DNA of 64,000 bases from the NCBI RefSeq assembly GCF_000332315.1, contig NZ_KB235933.1, positions 1,303,041 to 1,367,040 on the forward strand. Reading direction: 5' to 3'. Under the pieces are notes generated by a model. The model did not search any database. It was not told the origin of the DNA and was given only the letters and a program-made list of their open reading frames with translations. Positions 1 to 10,170 of the stretch are shown here, in pieces; within the stretch, counting starts at the first letter, position 1, and the number at the start of each line of letters is the position of its first letter. Source of the DNA: Prochlorothrix hollandica PCC 9006 = CALU 1027 (GTDB lineage Bacteria; Cyanobacteriota; Cyanobacteriia; Prochlorotrichales; Prochlorotrichaceae). A program made the position numbers and the translations under genes.

Positions 1-67
1 CCACAAATTCACTGCCGTGGGTGAGATATCGATATACTTGGTCATACAGTCTCGTCTGGGTTCTCAT
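1..67 (-). CDS. 5' end of a transposase gene (cut by window edge)
   Basis: The minus strand opens with ATG at 67 and encodes 22 residues, MRTQTRLYDQVYRYL and onward, before the window ends. This resembles the N-terminus of IS4-like DDE transposases common in cyanobacteria (MRT..RLYDQ..RYL). Only the first codons are visible, so the family is a guess from the opening motif. The DNA just to the right (about 140-175) carries a TGTCAGTCA motif that recurs at the ends of other dispersed repeats in this window. Confidence 0.45.
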   Translation of the reverse strand, partial: MRTQTRLYDQVYRYLTHGSEFV

Positions 68-197
68 GTTGATGGATACTCTATTCATTACTTCTGATCC
101 ATCAACCCAGACTTTCCCTCTTTTGAAAACCCCCTCTACGCTAGGCTTCAGGGACTTGTGTCAGTCAGTCAGGCAAACAGCACCTAGCAAACGCATC

Positions 198-341
198 ATG
201 GCTCAATTTCCTGACTATGGAAAGGCGAAATCTACTTTTGGACCCCAGTTGGCTGAAAAAATTGGGCTACAAGTAATTCGGAGCACTTGTCCTCATTTCA
301 ATGAATGGTTGTCCAAGCTTGAATCTTTAGGTGGGGCATGA
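198..341 (+). pseudogene. 3' fragment of an unrecognised gene
   Basis: An open frame ending at 341 encodes about 47 residues (MAQFPDYGKAKSTFG and onward, ending SLGGA). The upstream part of the same frame runs antisense through the transposase end and the repeat at 140-175. Only the last 48-55 codons therefore look native, as if an insertion removed the 5' part of the gene. I do not recognise the family. It may simply be noise. Confidence 0.22.
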
Positions 342-594
342 GAGAGTGTTAACTGCCTAACAACGCCCATGCACCCGACCGCCAAAAGGTTATCTGTGAG
401 ATTCTGGGGTTATCTGCGGCTGGTGATGGGCAACGTTAGACCGATCAACCCTAGTTAAAGCAAAGCTTTAGAGTCTTTGCAGTGCGATCGCCGATCTTGC
501 CGGGTATGTTAGCATAGCGTAACGCACCACTTGATTACTGGTAAAAGGGTTGTGTGATAATAAACTGCTTGACCCCTGAATAGTTACATTATAA

Positions 595-1257
<663 letters not shown>

Positions 1258-1398
1258 GAGAATCCCAATTTAAAGCTAGGCTACTTGTCAATATTTATAA
1301 CAATTATTAACCGAATATTTCTGGTGAGATTCTGTTAAAATTAACCCCAAAACACTCACCCCAAAAAAGCTAACTCCCGTTTTGTTAGTTTATTAAAC

Positions 1399-1701
1399 CT
1401 AACTCACTTTCCTTTGTTTCTGTCCTAAAAATTCAGCAAAATCTCGAACCTCTGCTAATAAATCAGAAGGTAAACAATCAAGAAGTTCTAAAACTTGTTC
1501 TTTGATCATGTCTCTTTCTAATTGAATATCCCCTCTTTCTAAGGTTAGTAAAGCTAGTGTTTCTCCCTCATCACTGACAAACTCTACCTCATAAGCTTGT
1601 TGATCATAATAACAATGAACAATCGCTCCCTGAGTACCTTTTCTTAATTTGTAATCTTCAAAATCGTGGGTTAAAGTAATTACATCTAGCTCTTTTAGCA
1701 T
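1399..1701 (-). CDS. DUF4926/DUF2281 small protein
   Basis: This 100-aa protein appears to have two parts. Residues 1-60 resemble DUF4926 (LKELDVITLTHDF, GTQGAIVHCY, YEVEFVSDEGET). Residues 68-97 resemble DUF2281 (VLELLDCLPSDLLAEV, then FAEFLGQK), a short helix pair common in accessory cyanobacterial proteins. It starts 5 nt after the stop of the broken DUF6883 gene (1707-2154). DUF6883 and DUF4926 genes are often neighbours, so this is probably the surviving half of a two-gene unit, perhaps toxin-antitoxin-like (inference). Codon use is AT-rich like the 604-1257 gene. Confidence 0.7.
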   Translation of the reverse strand: MLKELDVITLTHDFEDYKLRKGTQGAIVHCYYDQQAYEVEFVSDEGETLALLTLERGDIQLERDMIKEQVLELLDCLPSDLLAEVRDFAEFLGQKQRKVS

Positions 1702-1706
1702 ATTTT

Positions 1707-2154
1707 TTAGCCCTTAGTTTCTAAATATGGTCGAGCGGTAACAAATCTAGGATTTTCTTGACCAACATCAATAATCCATACCGTTAGAATATTAACTATT
1801 TTACCACTAGGGGAATTAATTGTCCCAACTATTACATATTTAATGCCATGTACTGTTGTTATAGTTTCAGTAACATCCTGAAAATAAGCTAAATTTAATA
1901 ACTGTTGTTCTAAGATACAGCAGTCCTAAATGGGTCGTATGGTGTGCGCCCGGAGGGCGCACACCATACAAGGGGTTTCAGAGATCGAGTCCTTACAACT
2001 GATTTAGGGTTGCTGTAGTAATATTTTCTTGACTAAAATCAAGTTCTCGGAAAAATTTAGCTTTTGATTTGCCAACAGAGTGACTTTCTGACAGTAAATA
2101 ATCTGTAAGTTTGGGAAGTTCGATAAAAGCTTTTTCCCTATTTGGTAATAACAA
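1707..2154 (-). pseudogene. DUF6883 gene disrupted by MITE A1
   Basis: Two minus-strand coding pieces flank the element at 1918-2015. The upstream piece (2154-2018) encodes LLPNREKAFIELPKLTDYLL and on to FSQENI. The downstream piece (1917-1707) encodes LEQQLLNLAYFQDVTETITT and on to RPYLETKG. Removing the element plus one copy of the TA target (100 bp) rejoins them in frame through ...NITILEQQ..., giving a 115-aa DUF6883-like protein. The insertion shifts the frame, so the gene is inactive. There is no ATG at the 5' end: the frame opens after a TGA and offers only a TTG at 2154, so the start may also be damaged. Confidence 0.8.
1918..2015 (-). mobile_element. MITE family A, copy A1 (inside DUF6883 gene)
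   Basis: The 98-bp element has terminal inverted repeats (CAGCAGTCCTAAAT against a right end whose complement is CAGCAACCCTAAAT) and is flanked by TA on both sides (1916-1917 and 2016-2017). Orientation is opposite to most other copies. TA duplication points to mobilisation by an IS630/Tc1-mariner type transposase. No such transposase gene is in the window. Confidence 0.85.
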
Positions 2155-2298
2155 TTTATTCCCTTCTTTTTTACTAAATAGAAACTCTCAACGCGATCGC
2201 ACTGGGGTAGTAAGCCTGACTGACCGACACAAGTCCCTGAAGCCTAGCGGGGAATGGGGGTTTCAGGCTCTGGAAATCTAGGATCGTTGCACTTCGGG

Positions 2299-2460
2299 TT
2301 ATGTTAACCCTCGATCGGAGGGCTGAAACGCACTAACGTCGTCCCCTGAACGGTTACTTTTAGAGACAGACCCCTTGGGGTTGTGGTGCCCCCCAAAAAA
2401 GAGGTATTTAGCGGGTTGGCCCTGGCGGAGGACTGCGATTAAGTCGTCGGGGTGTTTCAT
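2299..2460 (-). pseudogene. Truncated NADAR-like reading frame overlapping copA stop
   Basis: The ATG at 2460-2458 overlaps the TGA stop of the copper ATPase (ATGA arrangement) and opens a 53-codon frame. Its first 30 residues, [20 protein letters not shown] then FF.GHHNPKG, resemble the N-terminus of NADAR-family (YbiA-like N-glycosidase) proteins, which usually read KYLFFWGH. The similarity ends near residue 34 and the rest is unrelated, so the gene is truncated to a stub. Translational coupling to copA is possible from the overlap. Annotation rests on motif memory. Confidence 0.45.
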
Positions 2461-4775
2461 CCTAGCTGAGAGGAGCTAGGGGGGGCTGGCAACGCTGATT
2501 TAAGGCGTAGGGCATTGGTCACCACCGAGACGGAACTGAGGGCCATGGCGGCTCCGGCAACCATGGGGTTGAGGCTCCAGCCCCAGAGGGGATAGAGGAC
2601 TCCAGCGGCGATGGGAATACCCAGGACATTATAGACAAAGGCAAAAAAGAGATTTTGGCGAATATTGGCGACCGTGGCCCGACTGAGGCGGATAGCCCCT
2701 TCAATACCCCGTAAATCCCCGGAAATTAAGGTGATATCACTGGCAGCCATGGCCACATCCGTACCAGTGCCGATAGCAATGCCCACATCAGCCTGGGCCA
2801 GGGCCGGGGCATCATTAATGCCATCCCCCACCATGGCCACCCGTCGCGGAGAGGGACGGCCCTGGGTGGGGGGCTGCTGTTGGAGCCGTTGGATCGTGGC
2901 GGCTTTTTGGTCGGGCCGGACCGGGGCCATGACCTCCGTAATGCCCAGGGTTTGGGCGATCGCCTGGGCCGTGGTCCGGTTATCCCCCGATAACATCACC
3001 ACCTCCAGCCCCAACCGTTTCAATCCCCGAATCGCTGCTGCTGCTTGGGGTTTAATGGCATCCGCAATGGCAAAGATCCCCGCAACGGATCCCGCAACGG
3101 CCACCCAGACCACCGTTTGTTGCTGCTGTTCCCAGTCCTGTTGCAGGTCCAGAAACCCTTGACCGGCGGGGGTACTGACCTGGAGATCCCAGCCCAAGTC
3201 CTGGAACCAGGCCGCTGTGCCGATGTGGATGGGGCGATCGGCCACCCGACCCCAGACCCCACAACCGGGCACCGCCTCAAAGTCGGTCACAGGGGACAAG
3301 GGACCCAATCCCTGGCTCTGGCCATAGGTCACCAGGGCATCGGCGAGGGGATGTTCGGAGGCGGTTTCGATCGCCGCCACCGCCGCCAGCAGTTCCAGTT
3401 CCTGCCCCTGGGCACAGCCCCCCACCGTGGCGAAGTGGTTGACCACGGGCTTGCCTAGGGTGAGGGTGCCGGTTTTGTCCAGCACAATGGTGTGCAACTG
3501 GTGGGCTAGTTCCAGGCTTTGGGCATCTTTAATCAAAATCCCCTGGGCCGCGCCTTGACCCGTGGCCACAATGATCGAGACGGGGGTGGCCAGACCCAGG
3601 GCACAGGGACAGGCAATCACCAGAACCCCCACGGTGTTGGTGAGGGCGAGGGGCAAGTTATGGGCCAGGAAGAACCAAATACCAAAGGTGGCGGCGGCAA
3701 TGATCAACACCGTGGGCACAAAGACAGCAATGACCCGATCGGCCAGTCGCTGGAGGGGAGCCTTGGAGGATTGGGCCTGGTGCACCAGTTGCACAATCTG
3801 GGCCAGCAGGGTTTCCCGGCCCACGCGGGTTACCCGGAAGCGGAAACTCCCGGTTTTGTTCAAGGTAGCCCCGATAACCTCGGATCCCTCCGTCTTTTGC
3901 ACCGGTAGGCTTTCCCCCGTCACCATAGACTCATCCAGGGTGGCAGTGCCCTCGGTGATCACCCCATCCACGGGCACCTTTTCCCCAGGTCGCACCACCA
4001 CCCAATCCCCCACCTTGACGGCGGCAATGGGAATATCCACCGTCTGACCCTGGCGCACCACCCGCGCCGTCTTAGCTTGTAGCCCCATGAGGGTGCGGAT
4101 GGCTTCGGAGGTTTGGCCCCGCGCCCGTTGCTCCAACAGCCGCCCCAACAAAATCAGGGTAATGACCACCGCTGCCGTTTCGTAATAGACCCCTGTGCTG
4201 AGACCATGATCCCGGAACCAGGGGGCAAAGAAGGTGGGAAAGAGGGAGTAGAAAAAGGCGGTGCTGGTGCCGAGCACCACCAGGGTATTCATGTCGCTGC
4301 TGCCCCGCCCCAGGGCTGTCCATGCACCGCGATAGAACGATCGCCCACACCAAAATTGCACCGGAGCCGTCAGCAGCAGTTGCACCAGGGGATGGTGTAG
4401 CACCAGGGGGATTCCGGGAATGTGAACCCCCAGCATCATGGGCAAACTGCCCACCACTAAGACGCTGCTGAGGATCGCCCCCAGGATCACCTGATGTTGC
4501 AGCGATCGCTGCTGCCGCTGTCGTCCAGGATCGACTTCACCCCTGCTGAGGCTGTGGAGGTCTTCAGCGGGAAAGGCTTGGTACCCGGCCTTGGCGACAG
4601 CGGCTTGCAGGCGCACCAGGTCGGTTTGCCCAGGGGCATAGGTGACGGTGGCTTGTTCCAGGGCAAAGTTAACGCTACAGTCCGTGACACCGGGAGCCTG
4701 TCGCAAGGCTCGATCGACGGCATTGGCACAGGCGGCGCAACTGAGACCTTGGAGGTTGAGAGTCAGGGTAGTCAT
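2457..4775 (-). CDS. copA: Copper-translocating P1B-type ATPase
   Basis: This 772-aa protein pumps Cu(I) across a membrane using ATP. An N-terminal heavy-metal-binding domain carries CxxC at residues 13-16 ([11 protein letters not shown]). Eight membrane segments are expected. TGES (287-290), the CPC metal site (389-391), the phosphorylated Asp433 in DKTGTLT, an HP pair in SEHPLADAL and the [10 protein letters not shown] hinge are all present. Cyanobacteria use two such pumps, CtaA (plasma membrane) and PacS (thylakoid), to deliver copper to plastocyanin, which this genome encodes at 57980. The sequence alone does not tell me which of the two this is. It stands alone, apart from the NADAR stub overlapping its stop. 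Confidence 0.93.
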   Translation of the reverse strand: MTTLTLNLQGLSCAACANAVDRALRQAPGVTDCSVNFALEQATVTYAPGQTDLVRLQAAVAKAGYQAFPAEDLHSLSRGEVDPGRQRQQRSLQHQVILGAILSSVLVVGSLPMMLGVHIPGIPLVLHHPLVQLLLTAPVQFWCGRSFYRGAWTALGRGSSDMNTLVVLGTSTAFFYSLFPTFFAPWFRDHGLSTGVYYETAAVVITLILLGRLLEQRARGQTSEAIRTLMGLQAKTARVVRQGQTVDIPIAAVKVGDWVVVRPGEKVPVDGVITEGTATLDESMVTGESLPVQKTEGSEVIGATLNKTGSFRFRVTRVGRETLLAQIVQLVHQAQSSKAPLQRLADRVIAVFVPTVLIIAAATFGIWFFLAHNLPLALTNTVGVLVIACPCALGLATPVSIIVATGQGAAQGILIKDAQSLELAHQLHTIVLDKTGTLTLGKPVVNHFATVGGCAQGQELELLAAVAAIETASEHPLADALVTYGQSQGLGPLSPVTDFEAVPGCGVWGRVADRPIHIGTAAWFQDLGWDLQVSTPAGQGFLDLQQDWEQQQQTVVWVAVAGSVAGIFAIADAIKPQAAAAIRGLKRLGLEVVMLSGDNRTTAQAIAQTLGITEVMAPVRPDQKAATIQRLQQQPPTQGRPSPRRVAMVGDGINDAPALAQADVGIAIGTGTDVAMAASDITLISGDLRGIEGAIRLSRATVANIRQNLFFAFVYNVLGIPIAAGVLYPLWGWSLNPMVAGAAMALSSVSVVTNALRLKSALPAPPSSSQLG

Positions 4776-5240
4776 GGTAGGGGAACACTTGAGTTCTATC
4801 GCGGTTTTTGATGGCTTTCAGGGGGAGATCAAGACCTATCGCCACCGTTCTCCAGTATTCCAATTAAACTAGGGCCATACTGGGCTAGGGTAATACTGGG
4901 CTGGGGTAATACTGGGTCCATCCTAACCGAAGGCAAGACTCCCATTCCCACCGCCTGGGGGAGCATATCCTCAGGATCCTCGGCCCTAGTCATCGCCCCA
5001 CACCCCACACCCCACACCCCACACCCCACACCCCACGCCCCACGCCCCACGCCTCAACCCATCCTCTGCTGTTGGGTTCTGAGCCGCTTCTGAGCCGCTG
5101 GAGTCCCCAAGCATTTAGTCCGAAAGGGCATCGGTTGAGGATCCGGGTATCAACTTAAGCCGGGACAGTGGGGCGCTCCGCGCCGGGGCAGGAGACATTC
5201 CTAAAAGCCGATAGCCTATAACCTTTAATCCGCTGGTGTC
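4776..5240. repeat. Intergenic region with 7-bp tandem repeat and REP-like copy D1
   Basis: No convincing gene is visible. About 4996-5053 is a run of nine or so CCCCACA/CCCCACG units. About 5149-5205 is a copy of repeat family D: GTATCAACTTAAGCC, then a GGGGCGCTCCGCGCC hairpin, in the same layout as copies at 16228, 17872, 22349 and 35965. Confidence 0.6.
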
Positions 5241-5405
5241 ATGGTACCCGTTATTTTGATTTTGGTTATGGTTTTCAGCGTTGGCACAGGGTTCACCGTC
5301 GGGGTGTTCAACCTCCTGGATATCTTTCACTATTGGTGGCGGCCAACTTATGTGGGGACTGGGTTACTGGTAATCTTAGGACTATGGTGCTTTGGGGATT
5401 CCTAG
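5241..5405 (+). CDS. Possible small membrane protein (54 aa)
   Basis: ATG at 5241 opens a 54-codon frame ending TAG at 5405. The product is strongly hydrophobic, with two likely membrane segments (VPVILILVMVFSVGTGF, and YVGTGLLVILGLWCF) separated by FHYWWRPTY. It starts 35 bp after a family D repeat. I do not recognise the family and there is no strong ribosome-binding site. The amino-acid pattern is the only support. Confidence 0.3.
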   Translation: MVPVILILVMVFSVGTGFTVGVFNLLDIFHYWWRPTYVGTGLLVILGLWCFGDS

Positions 5406-5575
5406 GGAATGGTTCAGCGTCCTCCCAGTCCCAGGGCGATCGTCGCCACCGTCGATCGATGAACCCCGGCTGAACCCCCATCTAGGGGCTGGGCAGTTCA
5501 GGTTGGGACAAGTTCCCATCTCCCTGCTGGCTGTGCCGGAACCCTTTGCAAACCGTTCAATTGATGAGTTGACTA

Positions 5576-5935
5576 ATGCTATTTCTCAAACCCCCCCCCG
5601 ACTTTCCCATTGATTGGGATTACATCCAAAATCTCGCCGATGGTGACAATGAGTTTGCCCTGGAATTACTCCAGGTGTTTGTTCAGGACTTGCAGTCCCA
5701 GCTCCCGAATCTCCAGAAGGCGATCGCGATCGAGAACTACATCAAAATCCAGGAATCTGCCCATTACCTAAAAGGAGCCAGCGGCAATGTGGGTGCGCGG
5801 GAAATGCACTCCCTGATGCAGTCCCTGGAAAAGCAAGCAAAAGCTGAGGTTATCGATGGGGCCGAGCTGATCTATGCCACCACGGCCCAATACTTTGAAA
5901 TCATTAGCCAATGGGTTGCTTCCGCCAGCCACTAA
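5576..5935 (+). CDS. HPt domain phosphotransfer protein
   Basis: This 119-aa protein is a single histidine phosphotransfer domain. The motif SAHYLKGASGNVGA places the phospho-accepting histidine at residue 63. Surrounding helices (FALELLQVFVQDLQ, MHSLMQSLEKQAK) fit the four-helix bundle. Such stand-alone proteins relay phosphate between hybrid histidine kinases and response regulators. No kinase or regulator gene is adjacent, so its partners are not known. An in-frame ATG at 5576 gives a sensible start just before the conserved PPPDFPIDWDYI segment. The gene converges with glyA, ending about 120 bp from it. Confidence 0.85.
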   Translation: MLFLKPPPDFPIDWDYIQNLADGDNEFALELLQVFVQDLQSQLPNLQKAIAIENYIKIQESAHYLKGASGNVGAREMHSLMQSLEKQAKAEVIDGAELIYATTAQYFEIISQWVASASH

Positions 5936-6054
5936 CCCAGCCCCTAACGAGGGGGGGACTGTCCAGCGGGGTACGGTGTTACGGTTCTCAGCCGTACTAG
6001 TCTCTGGAACCCAGATCCCCGATTTCGGGGGCGGGGTGACCCCGCCCTCAAGGA

Positions 6055-7338
6055 CTAGACCAAGGCGGGTTGACCACTGCGCAGATGGGGATAGAGGGGG
6101 AAGCGATCGCAGAGGGCCGCAACCCGTTGACGACACTGGAGTTCGATCGCCTCATCCTCTGGATTGAGCAGGCGATCGGCAATGATATTGGCGATCTCCT
6201 CAAACTCAGCCGTACCCATGCCCCGGGTCGTCATGGCGGGGGAACCCAGGCGCAAGCCGCTGGTGACAAAGGGGGATTCGGGGTCAAAGGGGACGGTGTT
6301 TTTGTTGGCGGTGATTTTCACGGTGCTGACCAGTTGATCGGCCCGCTTGCCCGTCATGGAAATCGATCGCAGATCCACCAGAACCAAATGGTTATCGGTG
6401 CCGCCGGACACGGTTTTCAGCCCCCGCGCCTCCAGTTGCGCCGCCAACGCCTGGGCATTGGCGATGACTTGGCCACAATAGACCTTAAAATCTGGTTGCA
6501 AGGCTTCCCCAAAGGCCACCGCTTTCGCCGCAATCACATGCTCCAAGGGACCCCCTTGGCTACCGGGAAAGACCGCCTTATCAAACTTTTTGCCCAGTTC
6601 TGGATCACGGGTCATGATCAGCCCGCCCCGGGGACCCCGCAGGGTTTTGTGGGTCGTGGTGGTGACCACATCACAGTGGGGGAGGGGGTTGGGGTGGTGA
6701 CCGCTGGCCACCAGGCCGGCAATGTGGGCAATGTCCGCCATCAGGTAGGCTCCCACTTCGTCGGCGATCGCCCGGAACTGGGCAAAATCAATAATGCGAG
6801 AATAGGCCGAATACCCACAAATAATCAGCTTGGGCTGATGTTCTAGGGCAATGGCCCGGATTTGGTCAAAATCCAGTTGCTCGGTCTCTTGGTTCACCCC
6901 ATACTGGGCCACCTTGAACCATTTACCGGACACATTGACGGGGGATCCGTGGGTCAGGTGTCCCCCATGGGACAGATCCATGCCCAGGATGGTGTCTCCC
7001 GGCTGGAGCAGGGCCAGTAACACCGCAAAGTTAGCCTGGGCACCGGAGTGGGGTTGCACATTGGCATGGGCGGCTCCAAACAGTTCTTTGACGCGATCGA
7101 TGGCTAACTGCTCCACCTCATCGACAAATTCACAGCCGCCGTAATAGCGTTTCCCCGGCAGACCTTCCGCATATTTATTGGTCAGCACGGAACCTTGGGC
7201 GGCCATCACCGCTGGGGAGGTAAAGTTCTCGCTGGCGATCAGTTCCAAATGCTCCTGCTGCCGCTGCAATTCCCGTTGCATCATGGCCGTCAGCGTGGGG
7301 TCATTGCGTTGCAATAGATCAAAGTTAGTGTCAGTCAC
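6055..7338 (-). CDS. glyA: Serine hydroxymethyltransferase
   Basis: This 427-aa, full-length PLP enzyme of the cytosol interconverts serine plus tetrahydrofolate with glycine plus 5,10-methylene-tetrahydrofolate, feeding one-carbon metabolism. Seen directly: the N-terminal ELIASENF motif, [14 protein letters not shown] for substrate and PLP contacts, ADIAHIAGL, and the PLP-binding Lys231 in [16 protein letters not shown]. Length and motif order are standard. It is monocistronic, facing away from the repeat-rich region at 7339-7907. With the glycine cleavage H protein encoded at 22548 it would link to photorespiratory glycine handling. Confidence 0.97.
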   Translation of the reverse strand: MTDTNFDLLQRNDPTLTAMMQRELQRQQEHLELIASENFTSPAVMAAQGSVLTNKYAEGLPGKRYYGGCEFVDEVEQLAIDRVKELFGAAHANVQPHSGAQANFAVLLALLQPGDTILGMDLSHGGHLTHGSPVNVSGKWFKVAQYGVNQETEQLDFDQIRAIALEHQPKLIICGYSAYSRIIDFAQFRAIADEVGAYLMADIAHIAGLVASGHHPNPLPHCDVVTTTTHKTLRGPRGGLIMTRDPELGKKFDKAVFPGSQGGPLEHVIAAKAVAFGEALQPDFKVYCGQVIANAQALAAQLEARGLKTVSGGTDNHLVLVDLRSISMTGKRADQLVSTVKITANKNTVPFDPESPFVTSGLRLGSPAMTTRGMGTAEFEEIANIIADRLLNPEDEAIELQCRQRVAALCDRFPLYPHLRSGQPALV

Positions 7339-7907
7339 AGATGTATTACTCCTTTGCCAAGACTTGCCAAAACAGGGACGGTGCCAGAGCCTCCCACGCA
7401 GACTAGGATCATAACCCCCGCCCCGAACCCCTGACCAGTATCCCCCAGACCCAGTTTACCGTCCCACCCCCCAGGCCATGGCGTTTTAGTCTCGCACCAA
7501 ACCCCGTCCCCCTCCAGAAATCTATGAACCAAAGCGACTTCAGTCCCTACTACAAACCTGAGCCTTGAGCAGTTTCCCTCGTTCGTAATAACGACTTCAG
7601 TCGTTCCCCTCCACAGCGCTAGCGACTGAAGTCGCTACTACAAACCTGAGCGACTGAAGTCGCTACTACAAACCTGAGCCTTGAATAGTTCTCTGGTTTT
7701 ATATAAAGCGGAACAATAAAAAAACATAGTCGGGCTAACGGGGGTATAGGAGGGTATCGGCCCGAAGATCCTGATTTATGAGAGCGATCGCCCCCAGCCC
7801 CAAGGCATCAGACCCAAGCCTTGAGCGGCCACGATAGCTGTCCCCGCCTAGGGTTTAACCGGTCTCGGTGGCCAAAATCATAAAACGATGCCCAGTAATA
7901 TTACATT
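7339..7907. repeat. Intergenic region with GACTGAAGTCGCTACTACAAA repeats
   Basis: No gene is seen in 569 bp. About 7527-7681 holds several imperfect copies of a unit containing GACTGAAGTC and CTACTACAAACCTGAG, in partly inverted arrangement. A shorter relative lies near 12845. The glyA promoter should lie in the left part. The upstream region of the 7908 gene is AT-rich (7880-7930). Confidence 0.5.
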
Positions 7908-8207
7908 TTGTTTCTAATAAATATTACGCTTCCTTGCAACGACTCAGTGGGAATACGGGCCGTGATACCTTCTGAATTGTTAACTCAAGTTATGTTAAGC
8001 GAGGATCAAGTTGTGAAGACACTAGAACGCGCTGCTGCCGCTCAACGGGAAGATTTCCGCGACTACGTTGCCCATCTTCAACTGCACATGAGTCTCCAAG
8101 CCCGCAATCTGGTTCCCCCTCTGACCCAGCAACTCGACACTCGCTCTCAACTTTTACATGAAACCCAAGCCAGCTTCGAGAAGCACATTTCTCGTCAGCG
8201 TTATTAA
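7908..8207 (+). CDS. Hypothetical protein, helical, 71-99 aa
   Basis: I do not recognise the family. The frame encodes up to 99 residues. The part after the internal methionine at 7992 (MLSEDQVVKTLERAAA and onward) is predicted to be mostly helical, charged and soluble, ending SFEKHISRQRY. Codon use matches neighbouring genes in this last 70-residue part. The first 28 residues are less convincing, so the true start may be at 7992 or a GTG near 7962. A family D repeat lies 60 bp downstream of the stop. Confidence 0.5.
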   Translation: MFLINITLPCNDSVGIRAVIPSELLTQVMLSEDQVVKTLERAAAAQREDFRDYVAHLQLHMSLQARNLVPPLTQQLDTRSQLLHETQASFEKHISRQRY

Positions 8208-8683
8208 CAAAATCCCTTACAGAAAATCCCTTAATTTCATCAATTTTCATCTTTTTTTTGGCTGACTGCTTAAAGCGGGACAAGATTAACCGGACAGGGG
8301 GGCATGGATCATGCCCCTGTCTGGCCTGAAGTTGGTAGCCTCAAAACCGGCTCCACCGGATGCTAGCGGTGCCCGCCAGGATCTGCTATACCGGGGTTCT
8401 GCATCCCAGGTCAGGCTGAGCGGGTAACGTTGACTAGATTCGCACCGTTCATTCGCACCGTTCATTCGCACCATTAATCGATTTCCACCATCATGGGGGT
8501 TAGGAGTTTCATCTTCTAGCCCCCTTTTTGGTGATCTGTGGGTCGAGCGATCGCGGTGTTCCCCCGTAGACTAAGCCTAATGTCCCCCTGGTTACGTTCC
8601 CCTGGTTACGTTCCCCTGTGTACGTTCCCCTGTTTACGTTCCCCTGTTTACGTCCCCCTGTTTAACTTTAAGGATCCCCTATT
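8208..8683. repeat. Intergenic region with REP-like copy D2 and 14-bp tandem repeat
   Basis: About 8266-8342 is a divergent family D copy (TTAAAGCGGGACAAGATTAA, then a GGGGCATG/CATGCCCC hairpin). About 8579-8664 is a 14-bp tandem repeat of the type CCCCTGTTTACGTT, about six units, ending directly before the start of the MFS gene. No coding sequence is seen. Confidence 0.6.
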
Positions 8684-9994
8684 TTGTTCGGGTTAAAACC
8701 AGAAACACTGCCCCTCCATGGCTTTAAAAACCTAGAATCCGTCACCCAACGCAATTTTGCTGTTCTTTTTCTGTCCGGGCTGTTGTTTTGGGCCAGCCTC
8801 ACCACATTGCTGCCCACCTTGCCCCTCTACTTGCAATCCATTGGTGCCACCCCCCAGGAGGTGGGGATTATTATTGGTGCCTTTGGGATCGGTTTATTGG
8901 TGTTTCGCTTTCTGTTGGGCTATGCCGCCGATCGCCAGCGTAAGGCCGTGCTGGTGTTGGGGCTAGTGGCAGTGACCGTGGCTCCCCTGGGCTACTGGCT
9001 GACAGACTCCCTGCCCATTCTGTTGGGGGTGCGCATCTTCCATGGCTTGAGTGTGGCAGCATTTACCACCGGCTATATCGCCTTGGTGACGGATTTAGCA
9101 CCCACAGCGGTGCGGGGAGAGATTCTAGGTTATATGACCCTGGTGAATCCGGTGGGCATGGCCATTGGGCCAGCCTTGGGGGCATGGGTGCAGGACAGCG
9201 CCGGTAATACATCCCTGTTTTGGGTCTCCGTCGCCATTGGGGCAATGGGGTTGGGGTGCGCCTGCCAAGTCGAAGACACCACCCAGCAGATCCTGAAACC
9301 CCGCCGCCCTGACCCTGGGATCACGGCGGAACCAGCGGGGGATCGTCCCAGGGTCTCTACCCCGGACTCCTCCAACCGCTTCTGGCAACTGCTGCTGATC
9401 CCCGCCATCTATATCCCGTCGCTGATGCTGCTGTTTTTAGGCCTTGCCTTTGGTACCTTCAACACCTTTTTGTCCCTGTTCATCAAAACCCTAGGGCTGG
9501 AGATGAATGCGGGCTTGATCTTTACCGCAGCAGCCCTGGGCAGTTTCCTGATTCGGGTGGTGACCGGCCCAGCCTCCGATCGCTATGGTCGGGGTTTGTT
9601 TATCAGCCTGGGACTACTGTCCTATGGGGTGTCCATGGGGATCTTGTTTGTGGCCCATCACCCCTGGCAGCTCCTGGGGGCGGGAATACTGGAGGGGGTG
9701 GGCTTTGGCATGTTGGTGGCCACCTTAGCGGCCTTGATGGCCGATCGCTCCCGGCCCCAGGAACGGGCGCGGAGTCTCAATTTTTGTTTTATTGGGTTGG
9801 ATTTAGGCATTGCCATCTCCGGTCCCCTGCTGGGCACTTTGGCCAACAATGGGGACTATCGCCCGGTGTTTGGGGTGGTGACGGTGTTGCCCCTGATGGC
9901 GCTGCTGCTCTTCATGACCTGTGGCTGTGCGGGGTTGGGGCGATCGTTCCGCTTTGCCCTCGGTCTGGGGGAAGACAGCTACAGGCTCCCTTAG
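8684..9994 (+). CDS. Major facilitator superfamily transporter
   Basis: The 436-aa protein has about twelve hydrophobic segments in two halves joined by a polar loop (residues about 205-240), the usual MFS layout. The loop between segments 2 and 3 reads GYAADRQRKAVLV, matching the family G..aDR.GRR motif, and FHGLSVAAFTTGYIAL resembles drug or sugar efflux subfamilies. The substrate cannot be predicted. The frame has a stop at 8669, and the only start before the first membrane segment is TTG at 8684, only 20 bp after the 14-bp minisatellite. Repeat-unit number could therefore affect its leader. Confidence 0.85.
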   Translation: MFGLKPETLPLHGFKNLESVTQRNFAVLFLSGLLFWASLTTLLPTLPLYLQSIGATPQEVGIIIGAFGIGLLVFRFLLGYAADRQRKAVLVLGLVAVTVAPLGYWLTDSLPILLGVRIFHGLSVAAFTTGYIALVTDLAPTAVRGEILGYMTLVNPVGMAIGPALGAWVQDSAGNTSLFWVSVAIGAMGLGCACQVEDTTQQILKPRRPDPGITAEPAGDRPRVSTPDSSNRFWQLLLIPAIYIPSLMLLFLGLAFGTFNTFLSLFIKTLGLEMNAGLIFTAAALGSFLIRVVTGPASDRYGRGLFISLGLLSYGVSMGILFVAHHPWQLLGAGILEGVGFGMLVATLAALMADRSRPQERARSLNFCFIGLDLGIAISGPLLGTLANNGDYRPVFGVVTVLPLMALLLFMTCGCAGLGRSFRFALGLGEDSYRLP

Positions 9995-10024
9995 GTCGCT
10001 CTGCCTTAGGACACTTTGCCCTGG

Positions 10025-10157
10025 TTGACTGACAAAAGATGGTCTTTGTAGGTTGGGTTGAGGTACGAAACCCAACAGCCACAATGGTTGTGTTGGGTTT
10101 CGCAAGGCTCTACCCAACCTACGGCAATACAAGCCTTTCAGAAGTTGTGTCAGTCAA
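10025..10157. repeat. Dispersed repeat R1, complete copy
   Basis: This 133-bp element is bounded by a perfect 10-bp inverted repeat, TTGACTGACA (10025-10034) and TGTCAGTCAA (10148-10157). The core is palindromic: GTAGGTTGGGTTGAGGTACG, then a GGGTTTCGCAAGGCTCTACC arm, then AACCTAC. It matches the interrupted copy at 61659-61869 in reverse orientation. Confidence 0.75.
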
Positions 10158-10170
10158 GCAGCACTTTGCC

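Noticed and set aside
2665-4400. Plus-strand frames opposite the copper ATPase
   Set aside because: The minus-strand protein has every P-type ATPase motif. The opposite frames are GC-rich shadows.
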